Of a stretch of 14,484 nucleotides of DNA, positions 1 to 8,732 are shown piece after piece (within the stretch, counting starts at the first letter, position 1; every line of letters starts with the position of its first letter). The translations under genes and the position numbers were made by a program. The stretch spans positions 1 through 14,484 of the forward strand of contig NZ_LSHX01000047.1 of assembly GCF_001555965.1 (NCBI RefSeq). The letters are read 5' to 3'. This stretch comes from Sphingomonas sp. CCH21-G11. GTDB taxonomy: Bacteria; Pseudomonadota; Alphaproteobacteria; Sphingomonadales; Sphingomonadaceae. The notes beneath the pieces were generated by a model. It worked only from the letters and a program-made list of their open reading frames with translations. It was not told the origin of the DNA and ran no database searches.

Positions 1-107
1 CCCCAATATCGGTCGTTCAACGGATTGGCGACGGCCGGCAAAAGCCGTCGTTTGTTCATGAGACTAGGCGGAGGCTGGACCCATAAGGGCGACTGTTCAA
101 ACCGCTT

Positions 108-1178
108 TTAGGAAGCCTCCTTGAGCTCGTGGACCGCTGTGAAAACATCGAAATACACTTCGCGAATGAGTTGGGACAGCGTTACGCAGAGCTCGTTCCA
201 GTCTATGTTCGCATGTTCGATGGTATGGTGAATTGGCCGATAGTGGACCAAGCTATTCCTCAGCTTATAAGTCCGCCTCGCCGCTGTCGCCGCCAACACC
301 GCGTCGCCGTCTGGCCGAGCCTCCCCAAGGCAATCGAAGATTTTGTTGAGGGCCGTCTCCGTGCTCCTAGCGAAAAGCCCCGCGAGGCTGTCCTCCTCGC
401 GCGGACGCCACCCGATTTCCTGTTCCAACGCGATTGCGACTTCCTGCCATGGTCCAGTAAAGCGGAGAGCGGTCGCTACCTTCGTTGATGCCGTGAAAGC
501 ATAGAGCGCCTCGAGGCACCGATAGAGCGCTAGGAATAGTCCACCCGGGTCGGCATCAAACAACGACCGACATAGGATTTGATAGGGCAGCCCGAGCCCC
601 GACAGATCGGTTAGCGTCACCAGTGACTTAGCTGTAGCCTCCTCGATCCAGGTGTCCATGCTGGGGACCTGCCCGAGACAAATCTCATAATAGGCACGCC
701 ACGTTTCCGAGAACTCGATCGGCGAACCCTCGAAGACCTCGATCGGTCCGAACAGGTCAGCGATGACCTTATGGTCGTGACCGTCATACGATTTGTCCTG
801 GTCGAGGTCAGCTAGCTCGATCGCGTCTTTGATTTGGTAGGGTGTCGCAATCGGGCGCGGCTTTCCCTCAGCCAAAAATACCGACACCAATCCAGGGGTA
901 GCCTCTCCCACCTCAAGACCAGCCGGCGGTGCGCTGCATTGAAGACCAAGCGTCGAGAAGAATGTCCGTTTACCGTAGTCTAGGCGCGCTATCATCCGAC
1001 GCGGCGTGACACGGAACACGTCAGAAATCTGCGCACCAGCCAAGAACGCGCTATCGGTTGTGGCGCCCCTTATCCAGCGGGGGGCCCCAGCGTTGACCAC
1101 CGGTTCTCCGGCGGCAGCGCACAGACTATCAAGTCCGCTGAAAATAGCCTGTTGTGCACTTTTCATAGTCCGTGACAT
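108..1178 (-). CDS. HEPN-domain protein, probable RNase (arm A copy)
   Basis: Identical mirror of 13307-14377, starting at ATG 1178 and ending at 108. The RNSLVH motif is intact in this copy as well. Confidence 0.7.
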   Translation of the reverse strand: MSRTMKSAQQAIFSGLDSLCAAAGEPVVNAGAPRWIRGATTDSAFLAGAQISDVFRVTPRRMIARLDYGKRTFFSTLGLQCSAPPAGLEVGEATPGLVSVFLAEGKPRPIATPYQIKDAIELADLDQDKSYDGHDHKVIADLFGPIEVFEGSPIEFSETWRAYYEICLGQVPSMDTWIEEATAKSLVTLTDLSGLGLPYQILCRSLFDADPGGLFLALYRCLEALYAFTASTKVATALRFTGPWQEVAIALEQEIGWRPREEDSLAGLFARSTETALNKIFDCLGEARPDGDAVLAATAARRTYKLRNSLVHYRPIHHTIEHANIDWNELCVTLSQLIREVYFDVFTAVHELKEAS

Positions 1179-2344
1179 TAATGCGCCCGCCAGCAGGGCT
1201 CCATGTTCGCCACGTCGAAGCCCTCGTCAATTAGCACCTTGAAGGCTTCGAAGAACACGCTGCGCTCGAAGCGGCCGACTTGGCCAGAGCGAACATCAAG
1301 CCGCTCCCGAAGCACGCCCAGGGCAAGAAACTCGCCTACCTTCTCCGTAGAGACTACGTTCAATCGGTCGGTCAGATCGCTTGCTTGGCGCGCTACTCTG
1401 TCCACTCTCTCAGCCACTTGTTGCTCGGTGCGATCCATCCCCGGCCGCCCCAAGGCATACTGTGCGACGGCAGTCACGAAGCCGATCCGCGCAGGTTGGC
1501 TGTCGAAGACGTTCTTACCTCTAGCGTAACGCTCGATGGCTCCGAGGGCAGGATCAAAGCGGGAGAACGCTTTGTCGAGGCCAACCATGATACTTAAGCA
1601 AGAGTAGAATTGTGCTTGGAAATCACGTCGCGACAAATTCTCCACGAAATCCAAGCGTGAGAACTCTTCTGAGAGCGCTTCTTTCGTGTCCACGGTCGTC
1701 TTCCGTAACGAGAACGCCAAATAAAGTTCAACCAATGTATCGCTGGCGTACTGAGCGGGGCCAACCCGACGACCGGGCTTATCTGGGCCAAAGACACGGT
1801 CTAGTTCAGGTACATTCTCACGAATTTCGTCAATCAGCGGAGCATAAACCACCGCCAACTGGCGCGCTAAGCTCCAGGGGACTTGGCCAGTATTTAGGAC
1901 CAACATTCTATACACCATGGCCCGGACGGATTTTGTTAGCCAAAATTCGACACGCAGGCTTCGGTCGAATACTGCCTCATGACCCTCTAGCGCTTCGATG
2001 ATAGCGGTCGTCCGTTGCATTCCGTCAATGATCGCGAGCGATGGAACAGCGCCATCGGGTATGATGTCGCGAGGGCCTAGCTCTCCAGACATCGGGAATG
2101 AGTTGAAGCGTTGGTTATCGACTACGGCCCCTATCACAACCGGTGGCAGAATAGCGCCGTGACGTATGTCGCTGACCATGCGATCTCGTATTCGCTTGGC
2201 CGTCGTCGTCTTAAGAGCGTCTCGCTGACCTTCAATCCCACCGCGGGCACGATAAGCTTCCCGGATAAGTTCGATGTAATCTCGCACGCGCACATCGGTC
2301 ATTACTGACCAGCATTCCGTGCGGTCGTCCTTCAGCCAATTCAA
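1178..2344 (-). CDS. DGQHR/DUF262-like protein with DGMQRTT motif (arm A copy)
   Basis: Identical mirror of 12141-13307. The chosen TTG start is at 2344; alternatives are TTG 2377 and ATG 2302. Its stop overlaps the HEPN start by one base at 1178. Confidence 0.7.
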   Translation of the reverse strand: MNWLKDDRTECWSVMTDVRVRDYIELIREAYRARGGIEGQRDALKTTTAKRIRDRMVSDIRHGAILPPVVIGAVVDNQRFNSFPMSGELGPRDIIPDGAVPSLAIIDGMQRTTAIIEALEGHEAVFDRSLRVEFWLTKSVRAMVYRMLVLNTGQVPWSLARQLAVVYAPLIDEIRENVPELDRVFGPDKPGRRVGPAQYASDTLVELYLAFSLRKTTVDTKEALSEEFSRLDFVENLSRRDFQAQFYSCLSIMVGLDKAFSRFDPALGAIERYARGKNVFDSQPARIGFVTAVAQYALGRPGMDRTEQQVAERVDRVARQASDLTDRLNVVSTEKVGEFLALGVLRERLDVRSGQVGRFERSVFFEAFKVLIDEGFDVANMEPCWRAH

Positions 2345-2628
2345 CTCTCTGCTCCAATCGCTACTGCATCCGGACAATATATTGCATTTACGCCCGCCCT
2401 ACGGAAGCGGTCGTAGCTTGGCATTCCACTCTTTCACGACGACTTCTTGGTTTGTCGTGCGAATAGGATAGTGGCCGTCCGCTTTCGCGGAGCTGTCGAC
2501 CTGAAGCTTCCTGTCTGGATTCGGCCCACAAGCGGCCGTCAATCATCTACGCTATCTACTTTCGCCAAGTCACACGGCTGTCTTCACGGCCCAGGCCTTC
2601 CGCCCGGCGGACACCCAAATCGCCTCAA

Positions 2629-3219
2629 TCAACCATTCAGCTTCTTGATGGCCGCAGCGGGATCGTCGAACACGAAGAGCGTTTCGTGGCCCCATAGCGC
2701 GTCGGGGGTGTCGCACCCCTGGTACAGATGCGGCCAGATCTTCAGCAGCTCGTAGACGTTCGCGTCTTCCTTGCACGTTCCGACGACGAGGTTGGGATCG
2801 TAGAATTTGACCCGGCCGGTCCACGGGAAATAGGCGCCGATGATGTGGCCGTCGCCCTTGTTGCTGCCGATGCCGTACGCCTTGTACGTGCCGCGCCACG
2901 GCGTCATTTCCTTGATGTTCTCTGCAGAACTGATGCCGCGCAGGTCGACGGTCTTGCTGGCGATTTCGTTGAGCTTCGTGCCATTCTCCAGCGGGCCGAA
3001 CTGGAGTGCGGTCGATCGCTCGCCCACGGTCAGCAACGGTTCCTTCAGACCCGTCCCGACCTTGATCTGGCCGGCAAGGTCCATGAACCAGTAGAGTGCC
3101 TGGGCGGCGCAGGTGGCGTGCCGGTTGCCCGGGAACCTCGGACTCTTATAGTCGAGGTCAACGTCCATAAAGCCTTCGATCATGCCCTTGTAGAGCGCGT
3201 AGTTCTCAAGCAGTCCCAT
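2629..3219 (-). CDS. Putative papain-fold cysteine peptidase, YopT/C58-like (arm A copy)
   Basis: Identical mirror of 11266-11856, with ATG at 3219 and GAGGGGG at 3225-3231. It keeps the same candidate Cys37, His125 and Asp141. Counted as one gene in the unique unit. Confidence 0.6.
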   Translation of the reverse strand: MGLLENYALYKGMIEGFMDVDLDYKSPRFPGNRHATCAAQALYWFMDLAGQIKVGTGLKEPLLTVGERSTALQFGPLENGTKLNEIASKTVDLRGISSAENIKEMTPWRGTYKAYGIGSNKGDGHIIGAYFPWTGRVKFYDPNLVVGTCKEDANVYELLKIWPHLYQGCDTPDALWGHETLFVFDDPAAAIKKLNG

Positions 3220-3352
3220 GACATCCCCCTCGCCCGGACGGCATTTTCGCCAGTCGTGTCGCTAGAATGCCTAACCGTCTTTCGTGTAACCGGCGCGACA
3301 ATGTGGCGGGGCACGGAGGGCAGCACTCACGCCACCCCCCGGCCCTCCCCCA

Positions 3353-5752
3353 TCAGAACTTCTGCCGCGCGGTCACGCCGAACGTGCGCGGCTGGCCGAC
3401 GTTGAAGCCCAGGCGGGCGCGGCCGCCGCGTTCGCGGTCGAACGACAAGAGCGGGTTTTCGTCGAACAGGTTGTTGACATAGGCGATCAGCGACAGGCCG
3501 CGGCCGAATTCGACGCCGGCCGACAGGTTGAACAGCTGGTAATCGGGCAGTTCGAGGTCGAGCGTCGTCGCCGCCGTCGCCGGCGCGCCGCCGAAGGGCA
3601 GGCCGTGGACGAAGGTGCGCGGGTTGTTTTCCTGATCACTGGGCTGGGTATAGCGCGTGCCGACATGCTGGAAGCTGGCGGTGATGAAGCCGTCCGCGTC
3701 GCTGCCCAGCGGGTAGGTATAGGTCGCGTTGGCCGACAGCTGGAATTCGGGCACCGAGGGCAGGCGATTGCCCTCACGAATGCCGGTGGTGGTCGCCAGC
3801 GGTTCGGGCAGGGTCGAATCGAATTCGGATTCGAGCAACGTGCCGCTGAGCGCGAGGTCGAGGCCGGGAAACGGCGAGGCGGTCAGTTCGACCTCGATCC
3901 CCTGGGTGTGGGCTTCGTCGACGTTGAACACGATGCGCGACGAGCATGAGCCGGCGTCGAGCGTCACCTGAAGGTTCGAGATGTCGGTATAGAAGGCGGC
4001 GGCGTTGAGCGTTACCCCGCCGAAGCGCGACTTCACGCCGACTTCGTAGTTCCACAGCGTTTCGTCGTCATAATCCTGGAAACCCCCGAACAACGCGGCG
4101 TCGCCCGGCGTGCACAGCGGGATGTTGAGCGGATCGTTGACGCCGCCCAGCCGGAAGCCCTTCGACGCCTGGGCATTGATGGTGACATTGTCCGCCGCCT
4201 CGAAGCTGGCGAGGAAGCGCGGGGTGAAGCCGTCGGACTTGGTCGTGTCGGTGCGGTTGTCGCCATTGGCGAACAGCCCGCCCGAGACGAAGCTGCGCGT
4301 TTCCTCAAAGTCGTAATAGCGCCCGCCCGCGGTCAGCGTCAGCCGGCCGAAATCATAGCTGGCCTCGCCGAACACGGCCTTTTGCTGGATGTCGTAGGGC
4401 AGGAAGGCGTTGTAGGGCGAATCCGGGCCGAAGCCGTTGCGCACCGACGCCGACGTGCCCGCGCCCAGCGCCGCATCGGTCGCGGCGTCATAGCCGGGCG
4501 TCGGCAGCAGCTGGCGATAGACGCGGTCGATTTCGGTGTAGAAGCCGCCGATCAGCCACTGGAACGGGCCCGAGCCGTTGGATTGCAGGCGCAGCTCCTG
4601 GGTAAAGGTCTCAAGCTCGGTCGTGTCGCGCAGGTTGGAGGGCAACAGCACCGCCGCCGCCGGATAGCCGAGATCGACCGACACCGATCCGGTTAGCGCG
4701 CTCGCATCGCGCGAGGCGAGAATGTTGCGGTCGATATAGGTGGTGATCGAGGTGAGCGCGACGCCGCCCAGATCGACCCGGCCGGTCAGGTCGGCGATGA
4801 AGGTTTCGTCGCGGAACCGCTCGCCCAGCAGCAGATACTGCTCGCGCTCGTCGAAGGCGACGCGCGGGCGGGTGGTGGTGAACTGGTTGCCGAACAGGTT
4901 GTACACCTCCTGGCGGTTGAAACCGTCGGCGGTGATTTCCTGGTACAGCACGCGCGGCGTGATCGAGATGGTGTCGGTCGGCTCGAACAGCAACGCGATG
5001 CGGCCGCCGATGCGCTCGCCCGAATTGACGTTCTCGTCGCGCGCGCCGCCTTCGCCCAGAGCATCGATGAAGCCGCCATAGCGGGTGTAATAGCCGACCG
5101 CGCGGACCGCGAGCGTCGAGGTGAGCGGCAGGTTGACCGCGCCCTTCAGATGCCCGCCGAGATCGTCGCCGTCGACCAGGTTAAGATTGGCCTCGACCGT
5201 GCCCTCGACCCGGTCGGTGCGCGGCTTGTTGGTGATGTAGCGGATGGTGCCGCCGACCGAGCCCGAGCCGAACAGCGTGCCCTGCGGACCGCGTAGCGTC
5301 TCCACGCGGTTGAGATCGAACAGGTCGAGATCGGGGGTGAACAGCGACAGCGAGATCGCGCTGTCATCGAGATAGACGCCGACCTGTTCCTTGACGCCCG
5401 GCTGGTCGCGGACGACCTGGCCGGCGGAGACGCCGCGGATCGCGACCTGGCTCTGGCCCGGCCCGAGATTCTGGATGGTGAGGCCGGCGACATTGCGTGA
5501 CAGATCCTCAAGCGTGGTCGCGCCGGAACGCTGGATGTCGGCTTCGGTCTGCGCGTTGATCGAGAAGGGCACATCCTGAAGGCTGGTGTCGCGCAGCGTA
5601 GCGGTGACGACGATGTCCTCGTCCGGCGCGGGATCAGCCTGGGCATCGCCGCTGGTGGCGGTCTGGGCCAGCGCGGCGGGGGCGATCAGCAATGCAGTGA
5701 GCGAGACGCCGAGCGACAGCGCGTGACGGGTTGCCCGATAGTGACGGATCAT
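3353..5752 (-). CDS. TonB-dependent outer-membrane receptor (arm A copy)
   Basis: Sequence-identical mirror of the receptor at 8733-11132, reading on the minus strand from ATG 5752 (GGAGG at 5760-5764) to TGA ending at 3353. It is full length in this arm too. It is not a second paralogue: even silent third positions are identical. Confidence 0.93.
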   Translation of the reverse strand: MIRHYRATRHALSLGVSLTALLIAPAALAQTATSGDAQADPAPDEDIVVTATLRDTSLQDVPFSINAQTEADIQRSGATTLEDLSRNVAGLTIQNLGPGQSQVAIRGVSAGQVVRDQPGVKEQVGVYLDDSAISLSLFTPDLDLFDLNRVETLRGPQGTLFGSGSVGGTIRYITNKPRTDRVEGTVEANLNLVDGDDLGGHLKGAVNLPLTSTLAVRAVGYYTRYGGFIDALGEGGARDENVNSGERIGGRIALLFEPTDTISITPRVLYQEITADGFNRQEVYNLFGNQFTTTRPRVAFDEREQYLLLGERFRDETFIADLTGRVDLGGVALTSITTYIDRNILASRDASALTGSVSVDLGYPAAAVLLPSNLRDTTELETFTQELRLQSNGSGPFQWLIGGFYTEIDRVYRQLLPTPGYDAATDAALGAGTSASVRNGFGPDSPYNAFLPYDIQQKAVFGEASYDFGRLTLTAGGRYYDFEETRSFVSGGLFANGDNRTDTTKSDGFTPRFLASFEAADNVTINAQASKGFRLGGVNDPLNIPLCTPGDAALFGGFQDYDDETLWNYEVGVKSRFGGVTLNAAAFYTDISNLQVTLDAGSCSSRIVFNVDEAHTQGIEVELTASPFPGLDLALSGTLLESEFDSTLPEPLATTTGIREGNRLPSVPEFQLSANATYTYPLGSDADGFITASFQHVGTRYTQPSDQENNPRTFVHGLPFGGAPATAATTLDLELPDYQLFNLSAGVEFGRGLSLIAYVNNLFDENPLLSFDRERGGRARLGFNVGQPRTFGVTARQKF

Positions 5753-5942
5753 GTTGGTTCCTCCCGGATTATTATTGTCACCGGAATGTAATCTGATGCC
5801 GGAACCCAGCAAGAAGCCGAAAGAGGCACCAGCCATTTGCGCGCGACCTGTTGCTTTTGGGGCACAAGCCGGCATGCGCGATGCGGTTCGTGATCGGCTT
5901 GGCCATCGAGCTACGGGCGAATTCTTCGGGGGGGCAAACATC

Positions 5943-7424
5943 ATGGACATCTGGCGCACTGGTTTGCTCAGTGCCTTGGCCTGCGCACTCGCCGTTCCGG
6001 GCTCGCCCGCTACCGCCGCAGGCACGCAGGGGCAGTCCGCCGACGCGCCTTCGTCATCGTTCGATCTTGCGGATCGAATGGTGATCGCCGCCGAGATCAA
6101 TCACGTCGTCAAACGCTATTTCGGGCATTGGGAGGGCCTGCCGCCCGATTATAACTGGGACGCGCAGTTCGCCGCCTATCTCAAGGAAGCACTCGCCGCA
6201 CCCGATCGCCGCGGCTTCAGCCTGGCGACGATGCGGCTGTTCGCGAGCCTGGAGAACGGCCACAGCTCATTCTATGACGCGGTGCTCGACGCGGCGCCGA
6301 CCCTGCCGTTCCACGCCCGCCCCGTCGAGGGCAAGTGGGCAGTGACCACCAGCTGGATCCCCGAGCTCTCCCCCGGCGACGTCATCACCGCGATCGACGG
6401 GGTGCCGGTTGATCAGTGGCTGACTCCGATCCGCGCGATCGTTGCCCAGTCCGATGCGCGCGCCAAAAACCGTGTCCTGCTGTTGCAGGGCCGGACCCTG
6501 TGGCCGCAACGCGTCCGGCTCAGCCTCGCCTCGGGAAAGAGCGTCAACATCGACCGCACTGCAACTCAGGGCGAGCGGCGCCCCGCCAGCAAGCCGTTCG
6601 AGGTGGAGACCAAGGTACGTCCTGATGGTGTCGTCGTCATCCGCATTCCGAGCTTCAACGATCCCAAATTCGAAGCCGCCGCCGTGGCCGCGGTGAAGGC
6701 CCACAAAGGCGCGCCGCTGATCCTGTTCGACGTGCGCGGCAACGGCGGTGGGAGCACGCCTGGAACGTTGCTCGAAGCGATCATGGATCGCCCCTATGCC
6801 GGCACCATCGTCAACACGCCGATGACCATTGCCCAGAACGACGCGCAGGCTTCCTTTTCGTCTGACGCCGCACCCCTGCGGCTGATGGTCCGCTATGGCC
6901 CCGACCGCAGCCAGCCCGCCGCTGACGCGATCAAGGGGCCGATGGCGGTCCTGATGGACGGCGGCTGCGGGTCGGCGTGCGAGGATTTCGTGATCCGCTT
7001 TCAGTCGGGCCAGCGCGGGCCCCTGGTGGGCGAGGCAAGTTTCGGATCGACCGGGCAGCCCTATTTTGTCCAGTGGCCGCAATGGAACATGTCGATCCGG
7101 GTGTCGACCAAGCGCGAATACCTGCCCGATGGCCGCCCGTTTGAAGGCGTGGGCGTGACGCCGGACATCGCCGTGCCGCAGTTGATCGCGGACCTGGGCG
7201 CGGCGGGCGACCCGCAGCTCGAACGGGCACTGGCCGCGCTGCGCAGCGCGGCCAGTGCCCGTTCGAGCTGCGGGTCGCCCGCCGCGCCCAGGTCCGCGAT
7301 CAACTGCGGCACGGCGATGTCCGGCGTCACGCCCACGCCTTCAAACGGGCGGCCATCGGGCAGGTATTCGCGCTTGGTCGACACCCGGATCGACATGTTC
7401 CATTGCGGCCACTGGACAAAATAG
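5943..7424 (+). CDS. S41-family periplasmic peptidase, arm A copy; native part ends at the palindrome centre (7242)
   Basis: Probable secreted serine peptidase. I chose ATG 5943 because a run of G (5928-5934) sits 8 nt upstream and a signal peptide follows at once (MDIWRTGLLSALACALAVPG, likely cleaved near residue 26 after ATAA). Visible parts in order: an alpha-helical N-terminal region; NGHSSF with His107; a PDZ-like stretch around 128-165 (LSPGDVITAIDGVPVDQWL); the S41 motif DVRGNGGG from Asp263; the nucleophile region GGCGSACED with Ser344; VGEASFG; and FEGVGVTPDI with Glu401. The Ser-Lys dyad lysine of CtpA/Tsp, expected about 25 residues after the serine, is replaced by Ser369. The arrangement therefore fits a tricorn/IRBP-like His-Ser-Glu triad better (inference). 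About 433 native residues precede the centre and end in DPQLERALAALR, which looks like the usual S41 tail, so only a few residues are probably missing. Codons after 7242 read the gene's own antisense to a TAG at 7424 and are artefactual. The gene is divergent from the TonB receptor. Confidence 0.85.
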   Translation: MDIWRTGLLSALACALAVPGSPATAAGTQGQSADAPSSSFDLADRMVIAAEINHVVKRYFGHWEGLPPDYNWDAQFAAYLKEALAAPDRRGFSLATMRLFASLENGHSSFYDAVLDAAPTLPFHARPVEGKWAVTTSWIPELSPGDVITAIDGVPVDQWLTPIRAIVAQSDARAKNRVLLLQGRTLWPQRVRLSLASGKSVNIDRTATQGERRPASKPFEVETKVRPDGVVVIRIPSFNDPKFEAAAVAAVKAHKGAPLILFDVRGNGGGSTPGTLLEAIMDRPYAGTIVNTPMTIAQNDAQASFSSDAAPLRLMVRYGPDRSQPAADAIKGPMAVLMDGGCGSACEDFVIRFQSGQRGPLVGEASFGSTGQPYFVQWPQWNMSIRVSTKREYLPDGRPFEGVGVTPDIAVPQLIADLGAAGDPQLERALAALRSAASARSSCGSPAAPRSAINCGTAMSGVTPTPSNGRPSGRYSRLVDTRIDMFHCGHWTK

Positions 7425-8542
7425 GGCTGCCCGGTCGATCCGAAACTTGCCTCGCCCACCAGGGGCCCGCGCTGGCCCGACTGAAAGCGGATCACGAAAT
7501 CCTCGCACGCCGACCCGCAGCCGCCGTCCATCAGGACCGCCATCGGCCCCTTGATCGCGTCAGCGGCGGGCTGGCTGCGGTCGGGGCCATAGCGGACCAT
7601 CAGCCGCAGGGGTGCGGCGTCAGACGAAAAGGAAGCCTGCGCGTCGTTCTGGGCAATGGTCATCGGCGTGTTGACGATGGTGCCGGCATAGGGGCGATCC
7701 ATGATCGCTTCGAGCAACGTTCCAGGCGTGCTCCCACCGCCGTTGCCGCGCACGTCGAACAGGATCAGCGGCGCGCCTTTGTGGGCCTTCACCGCGGCCA
7801 CGGCGGCGGCTTCGAATTTGGGATCGTTGAAGCTCGGAATGCGGATGACGACGACACCATCAGGACGTACCTTGGTCTCCACCTCGAACGGCTTGCTGGC
7901 GGGGCGCCGCTCGCCCTGAGTTGCAGTGCGGTCGATGTTGACGCTCTTTCCCGAGGCGAGGCTGAGCCGGACGCGTTGCGGCCACAGGGTCCGGCCCTGC
8001 AACAGCAGGACACGGTTTTTGGCGCGCGCATCGGACTGGGCAACGATCGCGCGGATCGGAGTCAGCCACTGATCAACCGGCACCCCGTCGATCGCGGTGA
8101 TGACGTCGCCGGGGGAGAGCTCGGGGATCCAGCTGGTGGTCACTGCCCACTTGCCCTCGACGGGGCGGGCGTGGAACGGCAGGGTCGGCGCCGCGTCGAG
8201 CACCGCGTCATAGAATGAGCTGTGGCCGTTCTCCAGGCTCGCGAACAGCCGCATCGTCGCCAGGCTGAAGCCGCGGCGATCGGGTGCGGCGAGTGCTTCC
8301 TTGAGATAGGCGGCGAACTGCGCGTCCCAGTTATAATCGGGCGGCAGGCCCTCCCAATGCCCGAAATAGCGTTTGACGACGTGATTGATCTCGGCGGCGA
8401 TCACCATTCGATCCGCAAGATCGAACGATGACGAAGGCGCGTCGGCGGACTGCCCCTGCGTGCCTGCGGCGGTAGCGGGCGAGCCCGGAACGGCGAGTGC
8501 GCAGGCCAAGGCACTGAGCAAACCAGTGCGCCAGATGTCCAT
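7061..8542 (-). CDS. S41-family periplasmic peptidase, arm B copy; native part 7243-8542
   Basis: Mirror copy of the arm A peptidase, starting at ATG 8542 on the minus strand. The native coding part runs down to 7243. Beyond that the frame reads antisense of itself and stops at 7061. The two chimeric reading frames overlap head-on over 7061-7424, an overlap produced by the palindrome and not by gene organisation. Domain description is as for the arm A copy. In the native genome this is presumably one gene of about 435-445 codons. Confidence 0.85.
   Translation of the reverse strand: MDIWRTGLLSALACALAVPGSPATAAGTQGQSADAPSSSFDLADRMVIAAEINHVVKRYFGHWEGLPPDYNWDAQFAAYLKEALAAPDRRGFSLATMRLFASLENGHSSFYDAVLDAAPTLPFHARPVEGKWAVTTSWIPELSPGDVITAIDGVPVDQWLTPIRAIVAQSDARAKNRVLLLQGRTLWPQRVRLSLASGKSVNIDRTATQGERRPASKPFEVETKVRPDGVVVIRIPSFNDPKFEAAAVAAVKAHKGAPLILFDVRGNGGGSTPGTLLEAIMDRPYAGTIVNTPMTIAQNDAQASFSSDAAPLRLMVRYGPDRSQPAADAIKGPMAVLMDGGCGSACEDFVIRFQSGQRGPLVGEASFGSTGQPYFVQWPQWNMSIRVSTKREYLPDGRPFEGVGVTPDIAVPQLIADLGAAGDPQLERALAALRSAASARSSCGSPAAPRSAINCGTAMSGVTPTPSNGRPSGRYSRLVDTRIDMFHCGHWTK
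7236..7249. other. Palindrome centre (fold-back junction between 7242 and 7243)
   Basis: The axis of symmetry lies between 7242 and 7243 in GCGCTGC|GCAGCGC. It falls inside the last codons of the S41 peptidase gene, so this is not a natural gene boundary. The short GC-rich self-complementary core could have seeded a fold-back or template switch. However, any perfect palindrome has such a core at its centre, so the core alone proves nothing about mechanism. Confidence 0.9.
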
Positions 8543-8732
8543 GATGTTTGCCCCCCCGAAGAATTCGCCCGTAGCTCGATGGCCAAGCCGATCACGAACC
8601 GCATCGCGCATGCCGGCTTGTGCCCCAAAAGCAACAGGTCGCGCGCAAATGGCTGGTGCCTCTTTCGGCTTCTTGCTGGGTTCCGGCATCAGATTACATT
8701 CCGGTGACAATAATAATCCGGGAGGAACCAAC
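8543..8732. promoter_or_regulatory. Divergent intergenic region between S41 peptidase and TonB receptor (arm B)
   Basis: This 190-bp non-coding stretch separates the two divergent starts and must hold promoters for both; the mirror is 5753-5942. For the receptor, a weak sigma70-like candidate is TTGCTG (8673-8678), a 16-nt spacer and TACATT (8695-8700). I see no clear operator palindrome. Open frames run through the region from both sides, but they lack ribosome sites and lie upstream of good signal peptides, so I treat it as untranslated. Confidence 0.45.
8721..8725 (+). promoter_or_regulatory. Ribosome binding site of the TonB receptor
   Basis: GGAGG lies 7 nt before ATG 8733. It decides the start: the open frame extends another 116 codons upstream to 8385, but that part is antisense to the peptidase signal region and the true signal peptide begins at 8733. 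The mirror is 5760-5764 on the minus strand. Confidence 0.85.

Larger units (their letters stand above)
1..7242 (+). repeat. Left arm (A) of a perfect 14,484-bp palindrome
   Basis: This arm is the exact reverse complement of bases 7243-14484. The first bases (CCCCAATATCGGTC) reappear inverted as the last bases of the window, and each gene boundary x has a partner at 14485-x on the other strand. Non-coding stretches mirror as exactly as coding ones, so the duplication is either very recent or technical. Direct observation for the symmetry; the cause is inference. Confidence 0.98.

Noticed and set aside
1..30. Inverted terminal repeats or telomeres of a linear plasmid or transposon
   Set aside because: The complementary ends are an unavoidable result of the total palindrome. 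There is no terminal repeat array, protelomerase, terminal-protein or transposase gene.
8385..8732. N-terminal extension of the receptor frame (915 codons in all)
   Set aside because: The GGAGG site and a textbook signal peptide begin at ATG 8733. The upstream 116 codons are antisense to the peptidase start and give no recognisable protein.
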